Both the position numbers and the translations under genes were made by a program. The notes beneath the pieces were generated by a model that was not told the DNA's origin, ran no database searches, and was given only the letters and a program-made list of their open reading frames with translations. Of a DNA stretch of 64,000 bases, positions 50,910-60,822 are shown one piece after another. The DNA comes from CAVQAH01 sp963784195 (GTDB taxonomy: Bacteria; Acidobacteriota; Vicinamibacteria; Vicinamibacterales; 2-12-FULL-66-21), in assembly GCA_963784195.1 (NCBI GenBank), contig CAWARA010000038.1, forward strand, positions 36,248 through 100,247, given 5' to 3'. Each line of letters starts with the position of its first letter. Within the stretch, counting starts at the first letter, position 1.

Positions 50910-52490
50910 TCAGCGTTTGGGCGCCGGGCGATTCGGCGGAATCTGCAGGTACGGCGCGAGACGGCGAGCCTCGGCAAACTGCGCCTGCGCCTCTCTGCTG
51001 GCGCCCGCCCGTTGCAACGCGAGCGCGAGCTGGTAGCGTGCGCGGGCGTTGTCCGGCGAAAGGCGGACCGCCTCGCGGAGCCGTTCGATTGCCCCGGAGA
51101 TGTCGTTGGCCGCGAGCTTCTGGACGCCCACGGCAACCGCAAACGCAGACGCCTGCTCGTCCGCCTTGCGCCGGTTCAGCCGTTCCGCTTCCTGCATCGC
51201 TGCGGCCGCTTCGGCCTGCTGACCAGCCTGGGCGAGCATCTGACCGAGGCTGAGATATGCCTCTGCGGACGACGGACTGTATTTGACGGCGTTGCGAAAC
51301 GCTGTCAGCGCCTCCGCTGTTGCCCGCTGCTGCTTGAGGATTGTGCCGAGCATGAAGTGCGCCTCCCCGTAGTCCGGGCGGCGCGCGATCAGATCCCGGA
51401 ATGCGCTAACGGCCTCGTCGTGACGTCCCGTCTGCCAGAGGACAACGCCGAGCGTGAAGCGCGCTTCCGGCAGGTCCGGATCGAGTGTGACGGCCTGTCG
51501 CAACGCCGCTTCGGCGCCGGCGAAATCATCCTGCTGTTTGAGCGCCACACCCAGGTTGTAATGAATCTCTGCGGTCGCCGGCTGGAGTTTCGATGCATCC
51601 CGCAGCGCTCCGGCGGCCTCATCGAGCTTGCCCGCCTGCATCAGCGCCGTGCCGAGATTCAAGCGGGCTGTCAGGTTCGCGGGCTGCTGTTCCACCAGTT
51701 GACGGAACGCTGCGACCGCCAGATCCGCCTCTCCTTTCTGCATCAATGCCAGGCCGAGACTGTTTCGAGCGTCCGCCGACGACGGATCGATCTTCACGGC
51801 CGCTTCGAGCGCTTCGACGGCGCCGTCCGCATCGCCGGCTTCCTGAAGCGCGACGCCCAGCTGCAGTCGCGCCGGGGCCAGCTGTGGACCTGCGCGAACA
51901 GCCTCGCGAAGCTCCTCGATCGCCGCCGCCGTTTCACCCTTCTGTTTCAGTGAGAGACCGAGGTAGTACCGCGCCTCGGCGTGGCTTGGACGAAGCCGGA
52001 CGGCTGCGCGCAAAGCCGTCAGCGCACCATCGAGATCCTTCGTCCACCAGCGCGTCGCGCCGAGGTGGTATTGCGCGTCGAACATGTCGGGCGCCAGCTG
52101 AACCGCACGCTCGAATGCCGCGAGCGCGTCGGATGTACGGCCGAGCCGGCCGTATGCGAAGCCGAGACGATCGTGCGCCTCTGCCAGCGTCGGGTCGAGA
52201 CGCACCGCCGTCTCGTAGCAAGACACGGCCTCCGCGAGCTTGTTCTGCCGGTCGAACACGACGCCGAGCAGGTGATGCGCCTGAGCTGAGTCGGGTTGCT
52301 GCGCAATCGTGGTTTCGAGGACGGCACGCGCGCCTTCGAGATCGTTACGTTCCAGCAGAGCTGTGACCTGCTGCAACCCCTGGCGCGTGGGAGCGGCTTT
52401 CGTGACAGGGCGTCCGCCCGCCGGTTGCTGTGCCAGCCCGTCGGCCGCGCACCACAGCAGGAGCAAGGCGACTGCGGATGCCCGCCACAT
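50910..52490 (-). CDS. Secreted TPR-repeat protein, first gene of operon
   Basis: An intact 526-residue protein. The signal peptide WRASAVALLLLWCAADGLAQ is followed by about thirteen TPR units from residue 30 to 510 (AHHLLGVVFDRQNKLAEAVS, EARYYLGLSLKQKGETAAAI, EIHYNLGVALKQQDDFAGAE and others). No other domain is present. It starts the operon that continues with CRTAC1, TPR and CRTAC1 genes. Its promoter region must lie in or beyond the heptamer repeat at 52509-52651, which it shares with the divergent GH31 gene. Confidence 0.9.
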   Translation of the reverse strand: MWRASAVALLLLWCAADGLAQQPAGGRPVTKAAPTRQGLQQVTALLERNDLEGARAVLETTIAQQPDSAQAHHLLGVVFDRQNKLAEAVSCYETAVRLDPTLAEAHDRLGFAYGRLGRTSDALAAFERAVQLAPDMFDAQYHLGATRWWTKDLDGALTALRAAVRLRPSHAEARYYLGLSLKQKGETAAAIEELREAVRAGPQLAPARLQLGVALQEAGDADGAVEALEAAVKIDPSSADARNSLGLALMQKGEADLAVAAFRQLVEQQPANLTARLNLGTALMQAGKLDEAAGALRDASKLQPATAEIHYNLGVALKQQDDFAGAEAALRQAVTLDPDLPEARFTLGVVLWQTGRHDEAVSAFRDLIARRPDYGEAHFMLGTILKQQRATAEALTAFRNAVKYSPSSAEAYLSLGQMLAQAGQQAEAAAAMQEAERLNRRKADEQASAFAVAVGVQKLAANDISGAIERLREAVRLSPDNARARYQLALALQRAGASREAQAQFAEARRLAPYLQIPPNRPAPKR

Positions 52491-52508
52491 CCAGGCATTC
52501 TATAATCC

Positions 52509-52651
52509 CGCGCATCTAATGGGCGATGGGCGATGGGCGATGGGCAAGGAGCAGGGCGATGGGCAAGGGGCAAGGGCCGCTGCGATTTCCGATTGGCGAT
52601 TTCCGATTTCCGATTGGGCATAAGCCATCGCCCATTGCCCATCGCCCATTG
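52509..52651. repeat. Compound heptamer inverted repeat in a divergent promoter region
   Basis: Four GGGCGAT 7-mers on the left and their complement ATCGCCC on the right form the arms. The middle holds a second 7-mer series (CGATTTC/CGATTGG). The whole element of about 143 nt sits between the divergent TPR and GH31 genes and would fold into a long hairpin. Confidence 0.8.
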
Positions 52652-55124
52652 ACCTGCGCTCTCGCGATGGTCGTCGTGTTCGCGGCGTCTCCGGCCGCAG
52701 CCCAGTGGACCTCACTTGGGGCGATGTCCGCGCCGCGTCGCGAGACCAACGGCCTCACCTTCCGCAACCCGCAAGGCACGGTGACCATCACCGTCGTCGA
52801 ACCGAACATCTTCCGCGTGCGCTTCGCGCCTCGTCAACAACTGGGACGCGATCACTCGTATGCCGTCGTGCCCGGCGATCGCCCGGATCCAGGCGCGGCG
52901 TTCAAGATCGCGAGCGATCGTTCCGTCATCACCACGTCAGCCCTCCAGATGACGATCCGCCACAATCCCTTCCGCATTGCGATTGCAGACTCGCAGGGCA
53001 ATTCGCTGGACGAGGACGATCCGCAAAATGGAATCGCGTTTTCAGGCAGCACGGTGCGTGTGTGGAAGCGGCTGCGAGACGACGAGCAGGTGTACGGGTT
53101 GGGTTCGAAGACGGGCGACTTGAACAAGCGCGGAAGGAAGCTGGGTGGTTACAACTACACGATGTGGAACAGCGACACCTACGCGTACGATCCGAGTACC
53201 GATCCCATCTACGTGTCGGTGCCGTTCTTCCTCGTGCTGCGCGCCGGCCGCAGTCACGGAATCTTTTTCGACAACACGTTCCGCAGCAACTTCGATATCG
53301 GTCACCAGTCGGCCGGACTCCTGTCGTTCGGTGCCGACGGCGGGGAGCTGAACTACTACTTCATCAACGGCCCGGATCCGAAAAGCGTTTTGACCCGCTA
53401 CACGTCGCTGACGGGCAGGATGCCCCTGCCGCCGCTTTGGTCGCTTGGCTACCACCAGTGCCGGTACTCGGTACTTCCCGGACTCGAGGGTGCGCTTCAT
53501 CGCGCAGAATTTCCGGGAGCGTCGAATTCCGGCCGACACGATCTGGCTCGATATCCACTACCTCGAAGGCTTCAACCCGTTCACATGGAGTGCTGAGCGG
53601 TTTCCGGATCCACCCGGTCTCATGGCGGATCTCCGCAAGCTTGGGCTGCGCACGGTCGTGATCATCGATCCTCATCCGAAGAAGGCTCCCGGATGGGGTC
53701 CGTACGATTCAGGACTGGCGGGTGACCACTTCGTGAAGAACCCGGATGGCAGCCTCTACGAAGCGCCGGTCTGGCCCTCGCAAGCGGAAAAAGATCCGGG
53801 GCCGAGCGTCTTTCCCGATTTCAGCAAGCCCGCGACAAGGGAATGGTGGGGAGGTCTGTACGCCCCGCTCCTCACGGCGGGCGTCGCCGGAATCTGGAAC
53901 GACATGAACGAGCCAGCCATCTTCGACACGCCCACCGGCACGATGCCCCTGACCGTGCGGCACGACAACGAAGGACAACCGACCGATCATCGCGCGATCC
54001 ACAACGTGTACGGACTCCTCATGACACGGGCCACTCACGAAGGGCTTCTGCGATTGCAGCCGAACACACGTCCCTTCGTTCTGACTCGGGCCTCGTATGC
54101 CGGCGGGCAGCGCTATTCGGCGATCTGGCCCGGCGACAACGTGAGCGACTGGACCCATCTGCGCGGTTCGATTGCCACGCTGATGGGCATGGGCCTGTCC
54201 GGTCTGTCGTTCGTGGGCAGCGACATCGGTGGGTTTGCCGAAGCACCGTCAGCCGAGCTGTACACCCGCTGGCTGCAGGCTGGTGTCTTCTACCCATTCA
54301 TGCGCACGCACACCGCCTTCGGCACACCCGATCAGGAGCCCTGGTCGTATGGCACCTATCACGAGGCGCTGAATCGCCGCGCCATCGAGTTGCGCTACGA
54401 GCTGCTGCCGCACATTTATAAGGTGATGCGCGAAGCCAGCCTGACCGGTGTGCCCGCGTTGCGCCCGCTCCTGCTGGAGTTCCCTGACGATCCGAATACC
54501 TACGGCATGGAAGATCAGTTCATGTTCGGCTCCGACCTGCTCGTCGCTCCCGTCCTGCGTGAGGGCATGACGGAACGTGAGGTCTATCTGCCGAAGGGAG
54601 AATGGTTCGATTACTGGACGGGACAGCGGCACCGCGGCGGCGTTCGTATCCGCGTTCCTGTCACGCTCGCGTCGATCCCCATCTTCGTTCGTGCCGGCGG
54701 CGTCCTGATGTCGCAGCCAGTCGTTCAACATACGGGGGAAATGCCCGGACAACCGCTGCGCCTTCGTGTGTACCCGGGCCCGCCCCGGGAAGCGGGATTG
54801 TATGAAGACGACGGAGAGTCGTTGGATTACACGCGAGGGGAGTGGCTGCTCCGGCAGGTGACGAGCGACGCGGCCGACCGCACCAGCACCGTCGAGATCG
54901 GCTCCCCGTCGGGCTCGTATCGCCCGGCGCCGCGGTCCCTGGAGGTGTCGGTCCCATGGGTGGGGGAGCCCTCGCGCGTTGTGGTTGGTGATGGCCAGGC
55001 CTTGCCACGCGTCGCTCCCGACGCGCTCCGCACGCAGGCGTCCGGGTGGACGGTCGATCAGGGATTCGTCATCGTGCGACAGCCCGACTCGTTCGGTGCC
55101 GTGCGCGTCACCATCGAACGCTGA
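52649..55124 (+). CDS. GH31 alpha-glucosidase-like enzyme, one frameshift
   Basis: About 825 residues. The start is uncertain: TTG at 52649 or ATG at 52667 gives a signal peptide (CALAMVVVFAASPAAAQ), while the longer frame from 52526 would translate the repeat and is unlikely. An N-terminal beta-sandwich (EPNIFRVRFAPRQ, DDEQVYGLGSKTG) precedes the catalytic barrel (LPPLWSLGYHQCRY). The frame changes at 53470-53474; removing one G before GTAC gives CRYSYFPDSRVRFIAQNF. The nucleophile is D in GIWNDMNEPA and the acid/base region is FVGSDIGGF. A C-terminal beta domain follows. It hydrolyses alpha-glucosidic bonds of oligosaccharides, probably in the periplasm. Confidence 0.87.
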
Positions 55125-55301
55125 GCAGGCTGAGATCGACCCCTCGTATCACTTCTTGTCGCCTTCGGGCCAGCGCCAGCGACCGCACCTGCGCTCATCA
55201 CGTCGGCTACTTCTGGATAGGGTGAGTGTTCGTCTCCCGAGGTGGGTCAGATCGAACTCCGCGGCGTCTGAATCCGTAACGACGCGAAGGAGGGACGAAC
55301 G

Positions 55302-55685
55302 ATGCCTGTCAAAGGGAGTATCGCGGCGTTGGGGCTGGCCGTAGCGGCAAGCAGTGCGGGCGGATGTCAACCACAGAAACTGCTCCTCATATCATGCACA
55401 ACCGAAAACGGTCACCTCGATGTGGTCGGCCTCGATCTGCTTCACCAGCGGGCCATGCTTTTGTCCGTCTCGCCGCAACTCACTGGTACAGCGCACGGAT
55501 CGCCCACTGAATACGAGGTGCTCTTTGAGCCCGGGCCCGCTGGCGCCTCGCGGCTGCTGCTCAAGATCAACCGGTATACCTATCGCGTGACGCGCGAGCT
55601 CGGCCCGCGTGCAGCGGAGACCGCGACGGGTACGGCTGCACCGTCGACGGGAACGTGTGAACGCTACAGAGCGAAGCCGCTCTGA
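55302..55685 (+). CDS. Small predicted lipoprotein, unknown function
   Basis: A 127-residue ORF with a strong ribosome site (AAGGAGGG) ahead of ATG. The N-terminus KGSIAALGLAVAASSAGGC ends in a lipobox-like cysteine, so it is probably a lipid-anchored envelope protein. The rest has a short beta-like region (TEYEVLFEPGPAGASRLLLK) and a Thr/Ala-rich tail. I do not recognise a family. It stands alone between the GH31 and STAS-kinase genes; the 177 nt upstream show no clear feature. Confidence 0.55.
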   Translation: MPVKGSIAALGLAVAASSAGGCQPQKLLLISCTTENGHLDVVGLDLLHQRAMLLSVSPQLTGTAHGSPTEYEVLFEPGPAGASRLLLKINRYTYRVTRELGPRAAETATGTAAPSTGTCERYRAKPL

Positions 55686-55788
55686 AGGGACCAACCACCG
55701 CTTGAGGGCCGCCATGACACGTTGACCACCGTTGTCGAAGAGAGGGCACGCGTCGCCGGTCTTTGTACGATATCGTCCCGGAAGCGAC

Positions 55789-58071
55789 ATGAACATTGCC
55801 GTTGCGAGGCACGACGCGGTGCCGGTCCTGACACTGGCTGGTCGTTTCGATGGATACGGCGCCACCGTGTTCGATCAACAGGTCGAGCCCCTCGTCCACG
55901 AGGCGGCTTGGTGGGTGCTCGACCTTGGCTCCTTACAGTACATCTCGAGCATGGGGCTCCGGTCGCTGATGCGAGCCGAGAAGCGGCTGCACGAGCGGCA
56001 CGGGGGCGTGGTGCTGGTGGGGTTGACGACGCCGATCCGCCACGTGCTCGAAATAGTGGGACTGCTGGGTCATTTCCGGGCGGTGGAATCTGTGGACGCT
56101 GCCGTCGAACTGGTGCGCGGCGGAAGCGTCGCACCCGAACGTGCTGTGCAGCGGTTGCGCCAGAACCGCTCGTGCAGCTTCTGGCCGCTCGCCGGCAGGA
56201 GTGTTCTCGAGGTCTGGGGATCGGGCCGTCCGGCGAGGAGCGATGGGCAGGGCACCGACACCCTCCAGATGTTCACGCTCGAGGATCTGGGATTTGCGTT
56301 CGGCGTGGCTAGCCTCGGCGAAACAGCATCAGAGGCGTCTGAGGCAGCCGGGCCGTTTCTCTCGACGCCCACGTTTGCCGCCGTACTTCCCGACGGTGCG
56401 CACGGCATCGCTGATTTCCTGCTGCCAGAGAAACCGGCGGACGCACCGCTGCACGTTGCCTTCGCTCTCGGTCTGGACGGCTCCCCGGCGTTCGCGCTGA
56501 AGGTCGAATGCGCAAGCGGTTTTACGCCGGGCGATCTCGTAGAGGACACATTCGCGATCGCCTCAGAAACAGCGAGCCCCGACGTGATCGCGATCGTGTC
56601 CGTGATCAGGCTTGCCGAGACCGACGTCCCTGGCATTCTCGTGTGCGTGGTCGCCGACGCGGCTGCGATGTCGCGCGCCGAGACGGGGTTCGACGCTTTG
56701 ACGCAATGGCTGGGCGCGCGCGAGGTTGCACCGGGACGGCTCTTTGCCGGACGCGCAGCATTCCTCTCGTCGTCCTCAGCCAACTTCGGCATGGCGTCGA
56801 ACCCGACGGAGGTTATCCGGACAGTGGCGACGTTGGAAACACTCGAAAGCATTTCGGACGTGGATCCCGCGTGGCGCATTACAGAGGCACTCGTTTGGGG
56901 CTATCGGCCATCGGCGCTGCGCGACGGACGGGAGAAGCTGCTGTCAGTCGAGGTGGACGGCGATGTAACGGTGCTCGCGGAGTGGGAGAACATCGCCCGC
57001 AGGTTGTACCGCGACTGCCGACGGATCGTTCTGAAGCCTCTTCACGGCGGCTTCATGTCGAAGACCTTCCACGTGGCGAGCTACGATGCCGACGGACGGC
57101 GGATGCTGCCGACCGTTCTGAAGATCGGATCGCGCGCGCTGACCGGACGGGAGGAGCAAGCCAACCGCAAATACGTCGAACGCTTCATCCTCAACAACAG
57201 CACGACGATTCTGGGTGGCGCAGTGGCGGGCGACTGGGCTGGCCTGCGCTACAACTTCCTTGGCGTGACGGGATCGGACTCGCTCGTCTGGTTGCGGGAT
57301 CATTATCAGCAGCGGCCGGCCGAACAGGTCGTGCCGATCATCGACGCGGTGTTCACGCGGATCCTCAAGCCGTGGTACGGGCAGCCCCGCTGGGAGACCG
57401 TGAGGCTCTACGAGGAGCACGATCCCCGGCCGCTCTTTCCGTCGCTCTGTGAGGCGGCTGAGCAGGTACTGGGAATCTCCGCCAACTCACCGCTCATGCC
57501 CTGCCCCGAGCTCGGCATCGACCTTCCCAATCCGTATCACTTCCTCCAGCACGAGTTTCCACGCCGGAAGGGGCAGTCGAGGCTCTGGTACACCTCGATC
57601 TGTCACGGCGATCTGAACATGCAGAACGTCCTGCTCGACGAGCGGGAGAACATCTACGTGATCGATTTCTCTGAGACGCGGCCGCGCAATATCGTGTCTG
57701 ATCTGGCCCGCCTCGAACCGATCGTGAAGTTCGAGATGGTCAAGATCGACGACGCCGTAGCCCTGCGGCAGATGCTGGAGTTCGAGAAGGGTCTCATCAG
57801 TTCGAAGACGCTGCACCAGATACCACCGTTCACCTATACGGGATCCGATCCTTCGGTCCACAAGGCTTACGAGGTGATCCGGCGCCTGCGCCGGCACGCC
57901 GACACTGTCACGATCTTCGAGACCGATATCGTGCCGTATTGGCTCGCCCTTCTCGAATGGACCCTGCCGGTGGTCATCTACGTGCAGATCTCGGACTGGC
58001 AAAAGAAGTACGCGGCCTACAGTGCAGCCCTGCTCTGCGAGGCGATCATGAGGTTGGAGTTATCCCGGTGA
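55789..58071 (+). CDS. STAS domain fused to a phosphotransferase-like (TCAD9-type) domain
   Basis: An intact 760-residue protein starting at ATG 55789; an in-frame ATG at 55732 is less likely. Residues 1-105 form a STAS domain (VLTLAGRFDGYGATVFDQQV, LQYISSMGLRSLMRAEKRLH) with the serine in SSMGL as the usual phospho-site. Residues about 130-370 form a middle domain that I cannot name with confidence (ADFLLPEKPADAPLHVAFAL). From about 410 an aminoglycoside-phosphotransferase-like fold follows, with LHGGFMSKTFHVASYDADG, the catalytic-loop-like SICHGDLNMQNVLLDE and the metal-site-like IYVIDFSETRP. It resembles the ternary-complex-associated domain 9 group. It may be a kinase or pseudokinase regulated by STAS switching. 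It converges on the partner-switching operon. Confidence 0.75.
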   Translation: MNIAVARHDAVPVLTLAGRFDGYGATVFDQQVEPLVHEAAWWVLDLGSLQYISSMGLRSLMRAEKRLHERHGGVVLVGLTTPIRHVLEIVGLLGHFRAVESVDAAVELVRGGSVAPERAVQRLRQNRSCSFWPLAGRSVLEVWGSGRPARSDGQGTDTLQMFTLEDLGFAFGVASLGETASEASEAAGPFLSTPTFAAVLPDGAHGIADFLLPEKPADAPLHVAFALGLDGSPAFALKVECASGFTPGDLVEDTFAIASETASPDVIAIVSVIRLAETDVPGILVCVVADAAAMSRAETGFDALTQWLGAREVAPGRLFAGRAAFLSSSSANFGMASNPTEVIRTVATLETLESISDVDPAWRITEALVWGYRPSALRDGREKLLSVEVDGDVTVLAEWENIARRLYRDCRRIVLKPLHGGFMSKTFHVASYDADGRRMLPTVLKIGSRALTGREEQANRKYVERFILNNSTTILGGAVAGDWAGLRYNFLGVTGSDSLVWLRDHYQQRPAEQVVPIIDAVFTRILKPWYGQPRWETVRLYEEHDPRPLFPSLCEAAEQVLGISANSPLMPCPELGIDLPNPYHFLQHEFPRRKGQSRLWYTSICHGDLNMQNVLLDERENIYVIDFSETRPRNIVSDLARLEPIVKFEMVKIDDAVALRQMLEFEKGLISSKTLHQIPPFTYTGSDPSVHKAYEVIRRLRRHADTVTIFETDIVPYWLALLEWTLPVVIYVQISDWQKKYAAYSAALLCEAIMRLELSR

Positions 58072-58088
58072 ACGCCTGTCGTTCGAAC

Positions 58089-58427
58089 TCACCTCTCTAT
58101 ACGGGCGAGCGCTTCCTCGGTTGTCGCGCACGTTTCGAGCATCCCTGAGAAACCGGATACGTCGAGTACCCGGCCGACCAGATCGCCCGGAGCTGCCAGG
58201 AGCAGTCGGCCACCGTCGGCGTTCAGGCGCTTGGCCGCAACGAGCAGCACCCGCAGTCCGGCGCTGTTGATGTAGCCGAGCCCCGCCAGATTGACGATGA
58301 TGCGCCGGTTTCCCTCGGCGATCAGGTCGAAGAGTCGTGCTCCGAATGGAGTGACCGTCTCTGCGTCCAGCCGCCCGGTGACCGCGAGCACGATGGCAAG
58401 GCCGTGTGACACCGTCGTGACTTCCAC
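58089..58427 (-). CDS. STAS-domain anti-sigma-factor antagonist
   Basis: A 112-residue single STAS domain. The phosphorylatable serine lies in GYINSAGLRVLLVAAKRL. It should be bound and phosphorylated by the RsbW-like kinase encoded just upstream and dephosphorylated by the SpoIIE-type phosphatase. It is the last gene of the minus-strand operon, 19 nt after the RsbW-like gene, and converges on the STAS-kinase fusion 17 nt away. Confidence 0.9.
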   Translation of the reverse strand: MEVTTVSHGLAIVLAVTGRLDAETVTPFGARLFDLIAEGNRRIIVNLAGLGYINSAGLRVLLVAAKRLNADGGRLLLAAPGDLVGRVLDVSGFSGMLETCATTEEALARIER

Positions 58428-58446
58428 GCTGCCTCCTGCCTCCAGC

Positions 58447-58863
58447 CTACAGTTTTTTCTTCATGGTCAGGACGTTCCGTCCGTCCTCCCGCCGGTATTC
58501 CACCGAGTTCATCACCGATCGCACCAGGTGGATGCCGAGTCCGCCGATCGGCCGCTCGTCGATGCTCGCGCCAATGTCGGGGGCTGGCGCCTCCAGCGGA
58601 TTGAAGGCGCGGCCGTCATCTTCCACTTGCGCCGTCAGCACGTCCTGTTCGAGCGCCAGCCGCACGACGATTTGATGCTGCCGGCCATCGTCGTCGTGCG
58701 CATATCGAATGACGTTCGTGACGACCTCGTCGAGTGCGAGGTTTATGCTGAAGACAGCCTCCGGCCCGAGCCGCTCCGCCTCGCCGAACGCCTCGACGAG
58801 CCGGCTGAGCCTTTCCACCTCAGATAGCTGGTTGACGAGCGTGACTGAGATCGAGGGCGTCAT
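58447..58863 (-). CDS. RsbW-like serine kinase / anti-sigma factor
   Basis: A 138-residue HATPase_c_2 protein with N box LALDEVVTNVIRYA, G1 box VEDDGRAFNP and G2 box GGLGIHLVRSV. Such proteins bind a sigma factor or another target and phosphorylate the STAS antagonist. The ATG overlaps the phosphatase stop (ATGA), so production of the two is linked. No sigma factor gene is seen nearby, so the target is not known; it need not be a sigma factor. Confidence 0.92.
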   Translation of the reverse strand: MTPSISVTLVNQLSEVERLSRLVEAFGEAERLGPEAVFSINLALDEVVTNVIRYAHDDDGRQHQIVVRLALEQDVLTAQVEDDGRAFNPLEAPAPDIGASIDERPIGGLGIHLVRSVMNSVEYRREDGRNVLTMKKKL

Positions 58864-60822
58864 GACGCATCCTCTCGGCTGCCATCCGGCGAACCGCAGT
58901 AGCGCAGCGCCACGAGGGTGATGTCGTCGGCGGGGGGGGCGCCGGCCGTGAACTCCTCCACCGCGCGCGACACACGTTCCACGAGCTGCCGCGCCGTTTC
59001 GCCCGGTGCCGAGCGCACGCAGGCCTCGAGCCGCGACTCCAGGAAGAACTCTTCGTCAGGACTCGTGGCCTCCGTCACGCCATCGGTGTAGAGGACCAAG
59101 GCATCCTGCGGCTGCAGGGTCAGCCGGCCTAGCCGGTACGTCGCCGCGTCGGAAAGACCGAGCGCCGGCCCGCCAACGCGTCGGCAACGGCTCAAGGCTG
59201 CCGTGGCAGCGGAGCACGTAAGGAGGATTATGGCCGCCGTTGCTGTAGATGACCTCACCCGAGGGGACGTGCAGCTTGCCACAGAACATCGTGACAAAGA
59301 GGCATGACTCATTATCAGCGGACAGGTGCTGATTGAGCTTGCGGAGCAGCGCCGCCGGATCGAGCCCCCAGACGAGCGACGATCGGAAGAGCGTCAGCGT
59401 GACCGCCATGAACAATGACGCCGGTACGCCCTTGCCGGCCACGTCGCCAATCACGAAGTACAGCTCGTCTTCGCCGAACAAGAAGAAGTCGTAGAAGTCT
59501 CCCCCAACCTCTCGCGCCGGATGGATCAGGGCGTGCAGGTCGAACTCGGGCCGTTGCGGAAACGGCGGGAAGACCTTCGGCAGGATGCTCATCTGGATCT
59601 CGTGCGCCACACGCAGCTCACTCTCGATCCGTTCCTTAGCAGCAGTCGTGGCCGTGAGCCGCTCGATCGATTCGGCGAGCTGACCCGCCATGCGGTTGAA
59701 GGAGGCGGCCAGGCGGCCGATCTCGTTGCTGGCTTCGACGTCGACTCGCCGGCTGAGGTCTCCATCGGCGATCCGGGCAGTCGCCGCCGTGAGCTTCACG
59801 ATCGGTCCGGCGATCGCGCGCGCGACCGACAGCGCCGCCAGCACCACGACGAGGAGCGTCGCACCGGCCAGGCCGAAGGTCAGCATCTTCAGACGCGCAA
59901 TGGGGCGGAACGCTTCCCGAGTGTCGATCTTGACGACCAGGCCGGCGCCGACGGTCGGCACATAGCGCCACACAGCCAGGACAGGCTCGCCGCGGTAATC
60001 CACTGCGAGTCCCTCACCGCGATAGCCGCGAGCGGAACGTTGAGACGGGGCCGCCTGCGACCCACCGACGGGCACCTTGAGGCGAAACGCCGCGTCGGGG
60101 TCGTGCCGCAGCGGCGTGATGAACATCACATCTTCGCTGTCGCTCCGCGTGAGCACCGTCTCGCCGGTCTCCCCCAGTCCCGTGTAGTCGTGGATCACGC
60201 GAAACAACTCGTCGTTATTCAAGTGGAGCGCAACGACGCCGACCTGCCGGTTCTCCTGCAGCACGGGGGCGGCCGCGAACGCCGCGATCTCTCCCGTGTC
60301 CGGATAGACGGCGTAGTCGGAGAACTCCGTGACCAGCAGCGTGTTTGCACGCTCGAAGGCCTGGCCCAGACCAGTGGCACGATACGATCCGGTTTTCAGA
60401 TTCGTCCCGAACTCGTCCCCCCGCCTGATGGAGAAGACCACATCTCCTGAGGATGCGATCAGTGCGAGGTCCACGTAGTTGAACGCTTCCACGTAGGACG
60501 TCAGAAACGGCCGAAACCGCCGATCGACGTCAGCGTAGGCAGCAGACTCCGGACCGGCCTCGCGCAACGCCCGCTCCAGCGACCGAACCGCGTCGGCTGT
60601 AGCTGGCAAGCGCGAGAGCGCCGTTACGTTTCGCTCGTGGGCACGCACCACCGCGCCGATCGCGTCCACCTGCCTGCGGGCGATCGCAAACAGGCCGTTG
60701 GTCACCTCGGCCCGCAAGGCGCGCGCCGAGCCTGCATAGGCCAGGTACGACACGATTGCAAACGGCACCAGCGCAATCATGATGAACCAGAGTAGAAGCT
60801 GATGGGAGAGTCGCCGCATCAT
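58860..60822 (-). CDS. Membrane PP2C/SpoIIE phosphatase with sensor and HAMP domains, one frameshift
   Basis: About 653 residues. A first membrane helix (LLLWFIMIALVPFAIVSYLA) is followed by a periplasmic sensor of about 260 residues that looks like a double Cache domain (GETVLTRSDSEDVMFITPL). A second helix (FGLAGATLLVVVLAALSV), a HAMP domain (GPIVKLTAATARIADGDLSR), a short coil and a SpoIIE phosphatase domain follow (AREVGGDFYDFF, VIGDVAGKGVPASLFMA, and the C-terminal PADDITLVALR). The frame changes near 59180-59195; removing one base restores LEPLPRVGGPALGLSDA and leads to the stop at 58860. The start ATG overlaps the binding-protein stop by one base. It is the input of the partner switch. 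Confidence 0.88.

Noticed and set aside
52526..52648. GH31 start inside the heptamer repeat
   Set aside because: The extra N-terminal residues are a translation of the repeat and precede a normal signal peptide. TTG 52649 or ATG 52667 is more credible.
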